Shown: positions 1 through 10,067 of the stretch, piece by piece
Layout of the letters: each line of letters opens with the position of its first letter
Position numbering within the stretch: the stretch's first letter is position 1
Assembly: GCA_023014485.1 (NCBI GenBank)
Contig: JAJOZX010000877.1
Coordinates: 124,001 to 188,000 of the forward strand
Origin: Bathynomus jamesi
Lineage: Eukaryota > Arthropoda > Malacostraca > Isopoda > Cirolanidae
Reading direction: 5' to 3'
DNA: 64,000 nucleotides
Notes under the pieces: generated by a model
What the model was told of the DNA's origin: nothing
Seen by the model: the letters and a program-made list of their open reading frames with translations, nothing else
Databases searched by the model: none
Made by a program: the position numbers and the translations under genes

Positions 1-55
1 CAGTTTTGGAATCAGCGTGAAAAATGCTATCTAGCCATTACAAATTTTACTCTGA

Positions 56-520
56 TGAAAAATCTTTGTTGACCAGTGTTATAACCAAATACTCCATTCC
101 ATACCACGCCCCACTGACATCACACAGTACAGAAAACAAATACACACACACCTAACCCACGAAGCACTGACACGACTCTGTCCGAATGCGGTCCTCGGTG
201 CGAAGCCGCCACGCACTAACAAGTCAGAGATCAGCCTGAGCAGATCGGATCGAGTTAACTTAGCACGATTCCGATGTGGACATCACCCCAACTTACGGAC
301 ATATAAACACAGACTAGACAACTCCACAGACGACACCTGGCACCTGTGCCAGGACACACCACAAACAATTGAACACATTATGACAGACTGTACCGCTCTA
401 GCACAACAACGTACGCAACACAACATCACTAGTGCGCTGAACCTCTGGTCCACTCCGGAGAGGGCGATCGGTTATCTGCGTGCGGCCGGCTCGCTCGATC
501 AGTGTGGGCTGATCGGCTAA
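56..520 (+). pseudogene. 3' end of a non-LTR retrotransposon ORF2 (Jockey/R1-like)
   Basis: An open frame without its own start runs to TAA at 518-520. Near the end it carries a Cys/His cluster of the kind that closes ORF2 of Jockey- and R1-type LINEs (W-H-L-C, then about 8 residues on Q-T-I-E-H and D-C). The stop is followed at once by an (ACA)n run, a typical LINE 3' tail. In intact relatives this polyprotein makes an endonuclease and a reverse transcriptase; only the C-terminal 150 or so residues are inside the window, and an in-frame TGA at 53-55 marks the upstream limit of the open frame. It is a truncated or window-clipped copy. The exact clade is not certain. Confidence 0.6.
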
Positions 521-712
521 ACAACAACAACAACAGACACATGCATTCCTTGCAAACAGATTGGATTCCTTCAAAACCCCCAAACCTTCCAAACCTACCT
601 GTAGGACATATAAGATTTACTCAATCATAATTACGGATATTGATTTCACTGGAGTGGTGAATCCAAGTTTTGAAGACCAACTGGATTCGGAGGAATGCAA
701 AATATATACTGT

Positions 713-1850
713 ATATATCAGTTTGTAACATAAATTCTGCTCGATTAGAAAACGGGCGATAGCTAATACATAGAATAACCTCAAGATAACGTGAAATAGT
801 TTTAGAAATGTTGCAAAATACGTGCAGCGACAGGTTCGCACAGGTTTTATCACGATGCAGAATGACTTAGGCTAGTGTAGGTTTAGGCTAGTGTAGGATT
901 AGGTTAATGAATATTTTCTCTGGTGTTTTTCACGACGACCAAATGAGTTAGGTGAAGAGTTGCTGAAAGCAACATTGGAGGAAAACCCAACGGTAACTGT
1001 AAGAGAACTTGGCTTGCAACTCGCCGTTAGCCATATGACCATTCATCGTCATATGAAGCTGTTAAGAAAAGTAGTGAAGGTTGGAAAATGGGTTCCGCAT
1101 GATTTGTCACAAGTGAATCTTCAACATCGAATCGATATTTGCACATCACTGCATTCTCGGCAACTGCAGGCACCGCTTTTGAATCGGATCGTCAGTGGGG
1201 ATGGAAAATGGGTCCTCTATAACAATATTAAACGTCGACATCAGTGGCTTAGCCGTGAAACAAAGCCTGAACCTCAGCCAAGGAATGGACCCCATCCAAA
1301 GAAAATTTTGTTATGCGTTTGGTGGGATATGCAAGGAATTATTCATTTTGAGCTCATGCCAGATAACCAAACAATCACAGCTGAAGTCTACTGCCAACAA
1401 CTCCAACGATTGAAGATGGCATTAAAAGAAAAACGTCCTGCATTAATTAATCGCAGAGGTGTTCTATTTCACTAGGATAACGCGCGCCCTCACACTGCTC
1501 GAATCACCACTGCCCAATTGGAGGCATTTGGTTGGAAAAAATGCCTCATCCACCTTATTCTCCGGACATCGCACCTTCAGACTCCCATTAATTCAAAAGT
1601 CTGCAACACCACTTAGATGGACAAAAGTTGCAATCCAGGGAAGCTATCGAAAACGAAGTGATCGCCTTTTTTTAACTCGAAACCAAGGGATTTTTTCGAA
1701 CGTGGCATAAAAAAAACTTTTCTACAGGTGGGAGGAGGTTATAGAAAAAGAAGGGAATTATATTGATGATTAATTTGTCATTATAGCATTTAATTTTTGT
1801 TGTGAGTAAACTAAAAATTCGAGCAGAATATATGTTACAACCTTATATAT
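713..1850 (+). mobile_element. Mariner copy 1, both ends and N-terminal region deleted
   Basis: This stretch matches the better preserved mariner at 39657-41153 nearly base for base, from the subterminal sequence at about 713 (the same G-T-A-A-C-A-T-A-A-A-T-T-C-T-G-C block) to about 1850. Both terminal inverted repeats are gone. An internal deletion at about 933 joins the 5' leader directly to codon 60 or so of the transposase; short homology (CAC) at the joint suggests slippage or end joining. Confidence 0.85.
936..1730 (+). pseudogene. Mariner transposase, N-terminally deleted, broken
   Basis: The frame from about 936 encodes the second helix-turn-helix and the catalytic region of a mariner transposase close in style to the SETMAR/cecropia type (V-P-H-D-L motif near 1090). 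The first catalytic Asp is present in S-G-D-G-K-W (normally S-G-D-E-K-W). A TAG at 1474-1476 replaces the residue before the second catalytic Asp (D-N-A-R-P-H), and beyond about 1540 the third Asp region is out of frame. Because the N-terminal DNA-binding domain is missing and there is a stop and a frameshift, it cannot make active protein. Confidence 0.85.
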
Positions 1851-2019
1851 ACACTGTACTCTTTACATGTGCTATAAACACGTACAACTTATCTGAACAT
1901 AACCAAGGATCGGAAGAGAGTAAAGGCTTTTATTGCTGCAATCTAATTCTGTGCACATAATTTTGAACCAAAAATTATATGGTTAGACAGTGTCACACAC
2001 AAACTACTCTACACTGAAA

Positions 2020-2625
2020 AGTCTTATGGCCTACTTTTCGCCATAGCCCAAACTACTCTACTCTAAAGGGTCTTATGGCCTACTTTGGCCATAGCCCAAA
2101 CTACTCTAGAGGGTCTTATGGCCTACTTTGGCCATAGCCCAAACTACTCTAGAGGGTCTTATGGCCTACTTTAGCCATAGCCCAAACTAATCTACTCTAA
2201 AGGGTCTTATGGCCTACTTTGGCCATAGCCAAAACTATTCAAAAGGGTCTTATGGCCTACTTTGGCCATAGCCCAAATTATTCAACAAGGGGCTTATGGC
2301 CTACTTTGGCCATAGCCCAAACTACTCTACTCTAAAGGGCTTATGGCCTACTTTGGCCATAGCCCAAATTATTCAACAAGGGGCTTATGGCCTACCTTGG
2401 CCATAGCCCAAACTATTCAACAAGGGGCTTATGGTCTACTATGGCCATAGCCCAAACTATTCAACAGGGGGCTTATGGCCTACTTTGTCCATGGACCAAA
2501 CAACAAGGGTCTTATGGCCTACTTTGGCTATGGGCCAAACAACAAGGGTCTTATGACCTACCTTCGCCATGGGCCAAACAACAAGGGTCTTATGACCTCC
2601 CTTGGCAGAGACCAAACAACACAAA
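2020..2625. repeat. Palindrome-containing minisatellite
   Basis: About fourteen tandem units of roughly 40-62 bp, built around TATGGCCTACTTTGGCCATA followed by G-C-C-C-A-A-A-C-T and a variable ACTCTA or CAACA linker. Each unit holds a 7-bp inverted repeat (TATGGCC/GGCCATA), so single strands could form a row of hairpins. Units diverge toward the right end. The open frames read through it are by-products of the repeat. Confidence 0.85.
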
Positions 2626-2639
2626 ACCAGTACAGGATT

Positions 2640-4870
2640 CAAAGCTCCAAGCCCTCCAGATCTACCTGTGGAGGAGTAACATTTACTCTACTAAAATGGT
2701 AGGAGGTTTGAATACAGTACAAACTTATTTAACCAAACAACGCAACATGGAAGTACAGTACATATCAATTAACTCACCAACGTAGAAGTCACTTGAAAAC
2801 ATAAATTGTTAACAAAACATGACAAAACTCCCAAACAACATTAGTAAACTAGCGTTTGAAAACTGGTGACTTATAAAACTTACACAAATAATGAGCAAAG
2901 TTAAAATGCTTAATAACTTTACTTTAATTCCATTAATTTCCTATACCTACGGGGAGTCAAACTGATTGACATAACTTTACTAAACTTGAGAAGTTGGCCT
3001 CTTGAACTTTTATATTTAAATAGGTCTTGAGTAATCTTTCTCTTTCTAAATTCCTACTTCATTCTTTTTAGCTCATTTCACATGGTTTAAAACACTATTT
3101 ATCAAAATTAGTTATAAAACCCTCTTCCATGTTTTCCATTATTCTTTGCACATGATAAATCATCGGTTGTTATCACAGAGGGATATCGAAATTCACTGAC
3201 ACTATTGAAATGAACAACACCAATTAAAGAACAGAAAGGATTCATACATTTATTTGGAAGTCGGTGTCATAAAAAAAAATCAGTAAGGACGATTTTACTA
3301 AACTTTAGTCCTATTAAATTACTGATTACGTTTATTAATTGGTGTAATGGTAATGTCAGTGTATTTGGGCCAAGCAAACCTACATCATCTCTCGTATGCA
3401 TATGAACTTTATTATTGTACAATATAGAACCATATTTTAAGGAACTAATTTTATTTACGATTTCACTGGTACAGTATATACGATTAAATTCAATAACAAA
3501 ATAATCAACGGCGTGCAGGACAGTTATTATGTGTAGAACTAATACTCTCAATTGGTCCAAAAAATCACGATATTAACAACGTTGACGGGAAATTTTTTAG
3601 ACACTCTGATAGCTTAACTTAACTAACCTAACCTAACCTCACTTATGCTAACCTAATCTACCCTAACTTGGCGATAAAAATTTCACGCCGAGAAAATGAC
3701 ATTTGGCCGGGAATTCAGTCTCATTTAGTGTATCTACAGTGTATGTTTACTTAACGCTTTAATGGTATTTTCCAAATAGTTTACCCCCAAAAACATAGAA
3801 ATAACAGATGAAGCCAAAAATAAATAGCTAGGATGAATATTGTCTGTACCTACATACCTGTAATGAGTGAAGGTGGAATATATGTAAGAATAGTTTATTT
3901 TTCTGTACGAATCAGTGTAACTATGAAAAATGTCATCAAAATTATTTTGCTTAATTCTGAACATTTAATCATCAACTATTTTACCGAGCCTTGGAACCGA
4001 ATTTCTCTGTTTTAATATTATTATATTTTTCATCACAATTTCCTTTAAAGCAGGAAGTGCTACGAACTTTAATCTTACTAACATTCCAAAGTGTAGAGGC
4101 ATTTTTATTTGACAGAGAAGCCAACAGCTTTCCTCTTCGTTTCATTTTCCTCATTTAATTTACATTCTTTTAAATTAGGTTTGAATTTCCTGACGAAATA
4201 CTTTAATATATGAAACTCCTCGACCATCGTGTCAAATTAAAAAGTTTGGTCTAACAGCCGCATAAAGGTCTTTTATAATATTCATTCCATCCAGGATATA
4301 ACTTCGTTTAAATCGACAATATAGTTTAAAATGGCGCTACTTTTGACCGACGGCCGAATTCTCGAGACGCTGAGAATTTTTTTCGCATGCCAAATCGTTC
4401 ACAAAAGATCATTTCACTGAGTAATAAAACTACTGTATTTAACATCACTTTAGCTACGGTATATGAGTAACAAATTCTGGTACTGTATATTGTGGAGTGA
4501 ACTAAGGAAAAGCATTTAAACAAATTTGAAATTTAGAAATATGAAAATTGAAAGTTTTCATATTAGATTAGTAAAATTTAAAAAGGGAATTGATTTTTTA
4601 AAAATCTAGGCAAAGAATCGACATCAGCGAAAGCAGCATGTTTTCCTCTCCGATAATGAGATGTCACCAAGTTTTTGTAAAATTGTATTCTGTCGTAGCC
4701 AAATGATCAGCGTCCGTGTCTCAGAGTCAAAGGAGTATTATCCCTGCAAAAATGAAGAGTGCAAATCAATTGAATGTAATATGATCAATAATGAGGGGGG
4801 AGGGGGTTAGCCTCTCCAAAGGGGGATAAGTCAATGTGATGTGTACCTAAACTAAACTAACGTTTCACCG
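2640..4870. other. AT-rich DNA, no gene recognised
   Basis: No convincing coding sequence on either strand. A short run of CCTAA-type repeats is seen near 3600-3660, but it is degenerate and too short to call telomeric. Confidence 0.6.
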
Positions 4871-4879
4871 GGCGCTAGC

Positions 4880-5822
4880 TATCATCATTATAGAGCATAT
4901 TTAGAAACTGTTTTAAACTTTACGAGAGATGCAAAAGAGACATATTTGGCGGCTCAGAGGTACCTTCAATTGATGGACAGCGTAAAAAATAAATTTAAAA
5001 ATTCTAAAAAAAAGAATTTACGATTGCTTCGCAGGCTACAGTGATTTTTTGTCACAAGAAAAACTGCTTTTAAACTGTGTTGAAATGAGGATCAAAATTA
5101 CACGTACAGAATTCGAGATATGCTTAAATATGGATGAGGGTAGCGAGAAATCTATCAAGCCTACTGTTTTACACATTTTAGACACGTATCTTTGAGTTCG
5201 ACGCGTGAAGCTATCCGCCACCAAACAGATGGAAATTGAGAAGCGCTTGTTGAAAGATACAGTTAAATATCCAATGAGACGCGTGATTTTAAAAACGCAT
5301 ACAGTCACGGCGGGTGTAACTACCAAGCAGATAGAAATTGTGGCCTCGGGTATTTTCCTACAGCACGTCCTTATCGGCTTGCTCGATCATAAAGCTATGG
5401 TTGGTGAGTATAAAAAATCCGCCTTCAAATTCCAAAATTTCGGATTGAAAAGCGTAAATTTGCATATTAATTGCGCATCTGTTGACAGAGCTTCGGAAGT
5501 GAATTACTCTACAGGCACCGAGTTTTCTTTATGTTCACGCGCATACCACAATCTGTCCCGCGATATTAATGGCTGTGATGTATTTGGTTCGGGTGTGACT
5601 ATAGACGAGTTTATAAATGGAAACACATTGTATGGTTTTGATCTATCGGCTGATCAGTGTGGCAGCGTAAGCACATATCTGAATTCCCAGTTACACGACA
5701 GTCTTGAGGTAAGATTTGAATTTGGTGAAGCATTAACCAAACCGATAAGTGTACTGTTTTACTTGGAAAGTCAGAGTATCATCGAGGCTGACTGTTTGAG
5801 AAGTGTATCTGGTGATTTTTAA
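4880..5822 (+). pseudogene. Endogenous virus-like capsid-type protein (F54H12.2-like family), broken
   Basis: The 205-codon frame ending at 5822 matches the widespread invertebrate family usually labelled F54H12.2-like. The family is multi-copy and is, by my inference, the double jelly-roll capsid protein of adintovirus/Polinton-type elements. The reading can be followed upstream: an in-frame TGA at 5193-5195 interrupts it, and a frameshift near 5045 separates a further N-terminal block from 4880. Seen directly: the family's stretch linking the two halves (around 5265-5310) and its C-terminal block with the characteristic aspartates (5620-5820). A protease-like gene follows immediately, as expected for such an element. 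Stops and shift show it is a dead copy. No integrase, polymerase or packaging ATPase is visible nearby. Confidence 0.65.
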
Positions 5823-5838
5823 AAAAATAATAGATGAA

Positions 5839-6009
5839 ATGAGGATACTCAAGGTAATGATGCAGGATTATTTCACGCGAGACATATTCGTTGGGACTTA
5901 TGCAAAAAATGAAAAATTGAAACAACAGATTATGAAAAAAGATGCCACATTTATAGTAAACACCGGTCCCTTGGTAGCCCCGATGTCACTGGTTCGGGAT
6001 ATTTGTTAG
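5839..6009 (+). pseudogene. Probable N-terminus of adenain-like cysteine protease of the same virus-like element
   Basis: Starting at ATG 5839, 17 bp after the capsid-like stop, about 45 codons resemble the N-terminus of the adenovirus-type maturation protease found in Polinton/adintovirus elements: an aromatic-rich start, an F-x-G motif, and an I-V-N-T-x-P block that in the family precedes the catalytic His. The catalytic His segment itself is not recognisable; the frame stops at 6007-6009, and the region is then split by the hAT insertion at 6038. The identification rests on position and a short match. Confidence 0.45.
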
Positions 6010-6037
6010 AAATAGAGAATGTGTCTATTGTTATGAC

Positions 6038-6765
6038 TAGGGCGGTCAAAAGTCAATAAAGTCAAATTGTTTCCTATGGGGCACTTTTCGCTGAAACGAC
6101 TGAAAATGCAATAAAAACACCTGTAGGGGGTATATTACCAAAGTTAATAGGTCAACCAAAAGTCAACTTTTACCTGTTAGGTCAAAAAATAGCAATGAGG
6201 TAAATAAAGTCAATTTTTTTGAATAAATAATTAAAATAACTAAAAATTGGCATCTTTTTGGTTAACGGGCAACTTCGCTGCTCGTATTTGTCTTATTCAG
6301 TTATGTCCGTTCTGGTTTTGAATGTGGTTGTGTTGTATGTATTGTGGTTACTGGTTACCATTTTTGATTTGTGATTTTTTCTGATTTGTGATTTGTGTTC
6401 AGTCAAACAATACATTGAAACAAGACTCAAGACAAATGGTATTTGTGAAATAATTAACCTCAGTAGACCTGAAATCTCACCAACAGTTTATGGTCAGCTT
6501 TTGCAATGTCAACCAACAACTGCCGCTGTAGAGAGATCTTTCTCCATGCTTAATAAATTATTAAGTAAGGATCGCAATTTTTTGCCAGAAAATGTCGGCA
6601 AATACTTCATAATTTACCACAATCGGTCAACTGATGTAGAAGAGCAAGAATAAGTAATTAAAGTATCGTTTTTATTATTGAAAGTAAAGGCAACTTTATA
6701 AGTCAATTTTTTCAATTCGTAAGGTCAACTTTCTTAATTTTTTCGGTCAACTTTTGACTGCCCTA
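6038..6765 (+). mobile_element. Internally deleted hAT element with perfect 8-bp TSD
   Basis: Terminal inverted repeats (TIRs) TAGGGCGGTCAAAAGT (left) and the complement of TAGGGCAGTCAAAAGT (right) enclose 728 bp. The flanks GTTATGAC at 6030-6037 and 6766-6773 are identical, the 8-bp target duplication expected of hAT transposition. It interrupts the virus-like fragment, so it is younger than that insertion. Only the C-terminal end of the transposase remains inside. Confidence 0.92.
6393..6653 (+). pseudogene. hAT transposase C-terminal dimerisation domain (hATC) fragment
   Basis: The frame holds the hallmark hATC pattern: a Q-P-T-T-A-A-V-E-R-S-F-S motif, then L-L-S-x-D-R and L-P-E-N-V-x-K, ending at TAA 6651-6653. 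In full hAT transposases this region packs against the RNase H-like core and mediates dimerisation. The rest of the gene (BED finger, DDE core) is deleted, so the element can move only if a related transposase acts on its ends. Confidence 0.85.
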
Positions 6766-6773
6766 GTTATGAC

Positions 6774-7061
6774 TCTTAACACTAAAATTATGGCTCGACC
6801 CCATAATTATGAGTTTCATAAAACAGCTACATGTACCACGAATCGTGTGGAACCCACAACGTTATCAAAGTTTATTTTCAAATGTGTGTGGACATCATTG
6901 CCTCTGCTTTATTTCATTTCTGTCTCGCTGGAACAGCTATTCAGCTTTCTTTAATTAAAGAGCTGGATTTGTGTGATTATGACGGTAATGCTAACCTCGT
7001 GTTTAGCGAGGTAGTCACCAGATTCCACCCTGTAAATGAAGCTATCACGCGTATTGTATAA
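6774..7061 (+). pseudogene. Right-hand remnant of the virus-like protease region
   Basis: Removing the hAT insert joins this stretch to the protease-like frame. Two overlapping frames stay open here; the one ending at 7061 has a Cys followed by an aromatic F-H-x-C run and then a D-x-N-x-L-V-F block that faintly recalls the protease C-terminus. I cannot identify it firmly. It ends at a (TA)n tract beginning at about 7079. Confidence 0.25.
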
Positions 7062-7070
7062 AATGAAAAC

Positions 7071-7101
<31 letters not shown>

Positions 7102-8215
7102 CACCCTTGTGCAAATTAATTGCATCAGACGTTCATCAGGAGGAAGTAAAAGGTAGTTTAAGTGTAAGGCTTTCATTAGCATTCTATTACATAAATTGAC
7201 AGCTCTAATACATTATGTGATCACCACGATTATCGATGAGTAGTTTTACACGTTTTGGCATTGAATCTACTAGATTCTGACAAGTTTTTATGATTTCCTC
7301 ATCATTGTACCAGACTTGCATTATTGCTTGACTTAGCTCAACTCTTGTTATGCAATCCATTGTCCTTAATCTTGCTTTAACAATTACCCACAGGTTTTCG
7401 ATTGGGTTGCTATCGGTAGAGTTACCAGGCCAGTCCAATACCTGAACCTTGTTTTCTTTGAAGAAACCAGTGACGGCCTTCGAATTGTGACAAGATACAA
7501 GGTCTTGTTAAAAAATGCCATCTCCATTGGGGTACCTCTTTCTAAGTTCAGATATCGCCTTTCCTTGCAGTACTTCCACATATTTTGATGACTTCATCAT
7601 ACCTTTAACACGATGGAGTGGTTCAACGCAATAATAGCTGAAACAACCCCAAAACAGCTGCTTATCGGGGTGTTTCACGAACTGGTCCAAGTGGCATTCT
7701 CGTAAGAGCTTTGACTGAATGACGCACGTGTTGACTGCTTTGTTCCTGTAAAAAGAAATGGTTTTCATCTGTGAAAATAACCTTTCGCCAATCTTCTGTT
7801 CTCATATTTCTATGTTTCTTTGCCCATTTGTATCATTTTGTCTTCATTTTCACGGTAAGAAGTTGCTTCTTCAATGGTCGCCTAGCAAATCTTCCAGCTT
7901 CAATGAGTCGCCTTCCCACGGTACTGGAGCTTACCGACGTTCTAGATGCTTTAAGATCTTGTTGTAAAGCGTCACTTGTCTTTCTGGGATCTTTCCTGCT
8001 CTGGCAAAGCAGAAACGCATCACCTCTAGAGAAGTTTTCCTTTTGCGACCAGAGTTTCCTCACCGATTATGCGATAATGATCCAGTGGTAGCCTTTTGCT
8101 TTAGAATCCTTGAAACTGTACTCTGACTGATGTCACATAATTTAGCAATCTCTCTTTGGCTTTTTAAGGTGTGCTGGTGCAAAGTTAAAATCTTGGAGCG
8201 CCTTAACGGTGTAAG
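7102..8215 (-). pseudogene. Tc1-like element with frameshifted DD34E transposase
   Basis: Read right to left, pieces of one Tc1-type transposase lie in several frames: an N-terminal helix-turn-helix (S-Q-R-E-I-A-K-L-C-x-I-S-Q-S-T-V, about 8190-8100), a middle block with W-G-C-F-S (about 7650), then Q-x-D and N-P-I-E-N-L-W with 34 residues between Asp and Glu (about 7500-7370). At least three frameshifts break it. The left edge near 7102 has a C-A-x-C-C-T-T-G-T-G-C-A-A-A-T-T-A-A-T-T-G sequence typical of Tc1 ends, next to (TA)n. The 5' end was cut by the element starting at 8254. Confidence 0.8.
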
Positions 8216-8416
8216 ATCCACTATTATTATTATAATATTATATATATATATATTAGAGTGTCCCAATTTGTTTTCTTAACACGACCTGACCACTCGTGTC
8301 ATGCCCGGATGTGGTTTGGGCTAAAGCATTGGCTGTGTGATTTTCAACTCGATCAGATGATATTTAGAGGTCCCAACGTTTGATGACCTTTTTTTTGGTT
8401 TTCAGAATTGATCATT

Positions 8417-10067
8417 ATGGCGTTGACAAGATCAAACATCAAGTTGTGGCTTCTTGAGAGGTCTCCGATAGCAGAGCTGGCTAAATCTCGATTACCAAGT
8501 AATATGGACGTGTTGCTTCTTTTCTTCTACCATCACCGCGACCAAAAGAAGACAGATTCCAACAGTGTCAAGGCTGTAATATCGGCTGTATTAGAAATCT
8601 GGGCTAGAGCCAACTCGAATCTGGCAACAACCTCCGTTCATGCCTCGACTAAACTGAAAGCTTTGGTTCAGAGGTATCGAAATTTGCATAAAAACAAGAA
8701 CAAGACTGGAATGACTTACAATATGCAGCGGGATGTATTCTTGGCTGATATGGAGGATATTTTTGATGTCGCCCGCTCAGACGTTCTGGATCGGGGAGAT
8801 ATCCCTCTTGAAGACAAGGAATTCCTCATTTCCCAAAGGGCAGATCGACATACGAGTTACATGGGAGGTGAAGATAGAAAATATAATGCAGCCACAATGA
8901 AAAGACAGGAAAGGGAAAGAGCTCTTGAGCGGGCACACCGGCGTCAAACGGAGGAGGCTCTAGCTGTAGGAGTCACAGAAGAGGCTACCGACAGCAGTTC
9001 TAGCACATCGTCAGCTGACAGTGGAAACGAAGCCGTCACTTGTGGACTTAAACCTTCGAAAGCTCCCAAACATGATAGACTAAAAGAAAGTCTGAGTGAT
9101 CTTGACCTGGCAGCAACTTGGGATCGCGAGGGCCTTTCTGTTCGACAGGCAACATCAGCGTTTGCTGCGACTGCAAAATCCGTAGCTCTCGGTCCTGACA
9201 GTGTTCCATCAAAGAGCACGGTTCACCGCTTCCGACAAAAGGCCCGTACAATGATAGGGACCAATGTTATTGGCCACCTCGAGCAGCTTCCACCTCGACT
9301 GCAGATCCACTGGGACACAAAGATACTCACTGACATCGAACAGGAGGGTAAGTCAGTCGGATTGCTGTTGTGGTGACTGGGGATGGTGTGGAAGAGCTAT
9401 TAGGAGCACCGAAAATAATAGACGGCACAGGACAGCAAATGGCAAGCGCAGTCCATCAAGCGCTCACCCTAGTCGGAATTGAGGACAAGATCATAGGCAT
9501 GGTGTTTGACACGACGGCATCAAACACAGGGATAGTGCAAGGTGCGTGTGCGCGTTTGGAAGCGGCATTGGGAAGATCTCTTTTATGGTTTGCTTGCCGT
9601 CATCACGTTCACGAAGTGATTCTCAAGGATGTCTTCGTCGTGTGCTAGGAACACCACCAAGTCCTCAAATCCCACTTTTCAGGAGATTCAAGGAGGCCTG
9701 GCCATCAATGAACCACTGTCAGTTGGATGCATTTGACAAGTACGAGGTGGCTAAAGCCTTCATAAATGACAATGCTTGCCTTTCACAAATGCGACTTGAG
9801 GTAATAGACTATCTCCGCGATGCCCTAAGAAGTGGTAATCATCCTCGAGAGGATTATGAAGAACTTCTTCGACTGAGCCTATTGTACCTCGGAGACGACG
9901 TAGGACGTTACAAGCTTCGGCCTCCAGGGGCTTACCATCAGGCCAGATGGATGGCCAAAGCTATTTACTGCCTGAAAATAGCATTACTGCAGTCCCAGTT
10001 CTCCGAACTTCGTCTCCAAGAACTGCAAGGGGTTCGCCGTATGGCTCTCTTCGTGAGCCTTGTATAT
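8417..10067 (+). pseudogene. Element A transposase-like gene, 5' part (divergent hAT-like), frameshifted
   Basis: The first ATG is 8417, 12 bp after a T-rich stretch ending in CAG that looks like a splice acceptor. Visible in order: a helical N-terminus; a charged region (about codons 160-210); W-D-T near 9307 as candidate first catalytic Asp; after a one-base frameshift near 9355, F-D-T-T-A-S-N-T-G at 9507-9533 as second Asp, then W-F-A-C-R-H-H (about 9588); another shift near 9640; and H-Q-A-R-W near 9940. This D, D...C-x-x-H, R-W order parallels hAT transposases and matches genes B and C. Element B interrupts the frame at codon Y-V; the protein resumes in frame at 13343. I recall related uncharacterised multi-copy proteins in aphids and cnidarians but cannot name the family. 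Confidence 0.7.

Noticed and set aside
2387..2785. Open frames through the minisatellite (132 and 75 codons)
   Set aside because: They only translate the TATGGCC repeat; repeated peptide with no homology.
3600..3660. Telomere-type (CCTAA)n
   Set aside because: Only two or three degenerate repeats; insufficient for an interstitial telomere.
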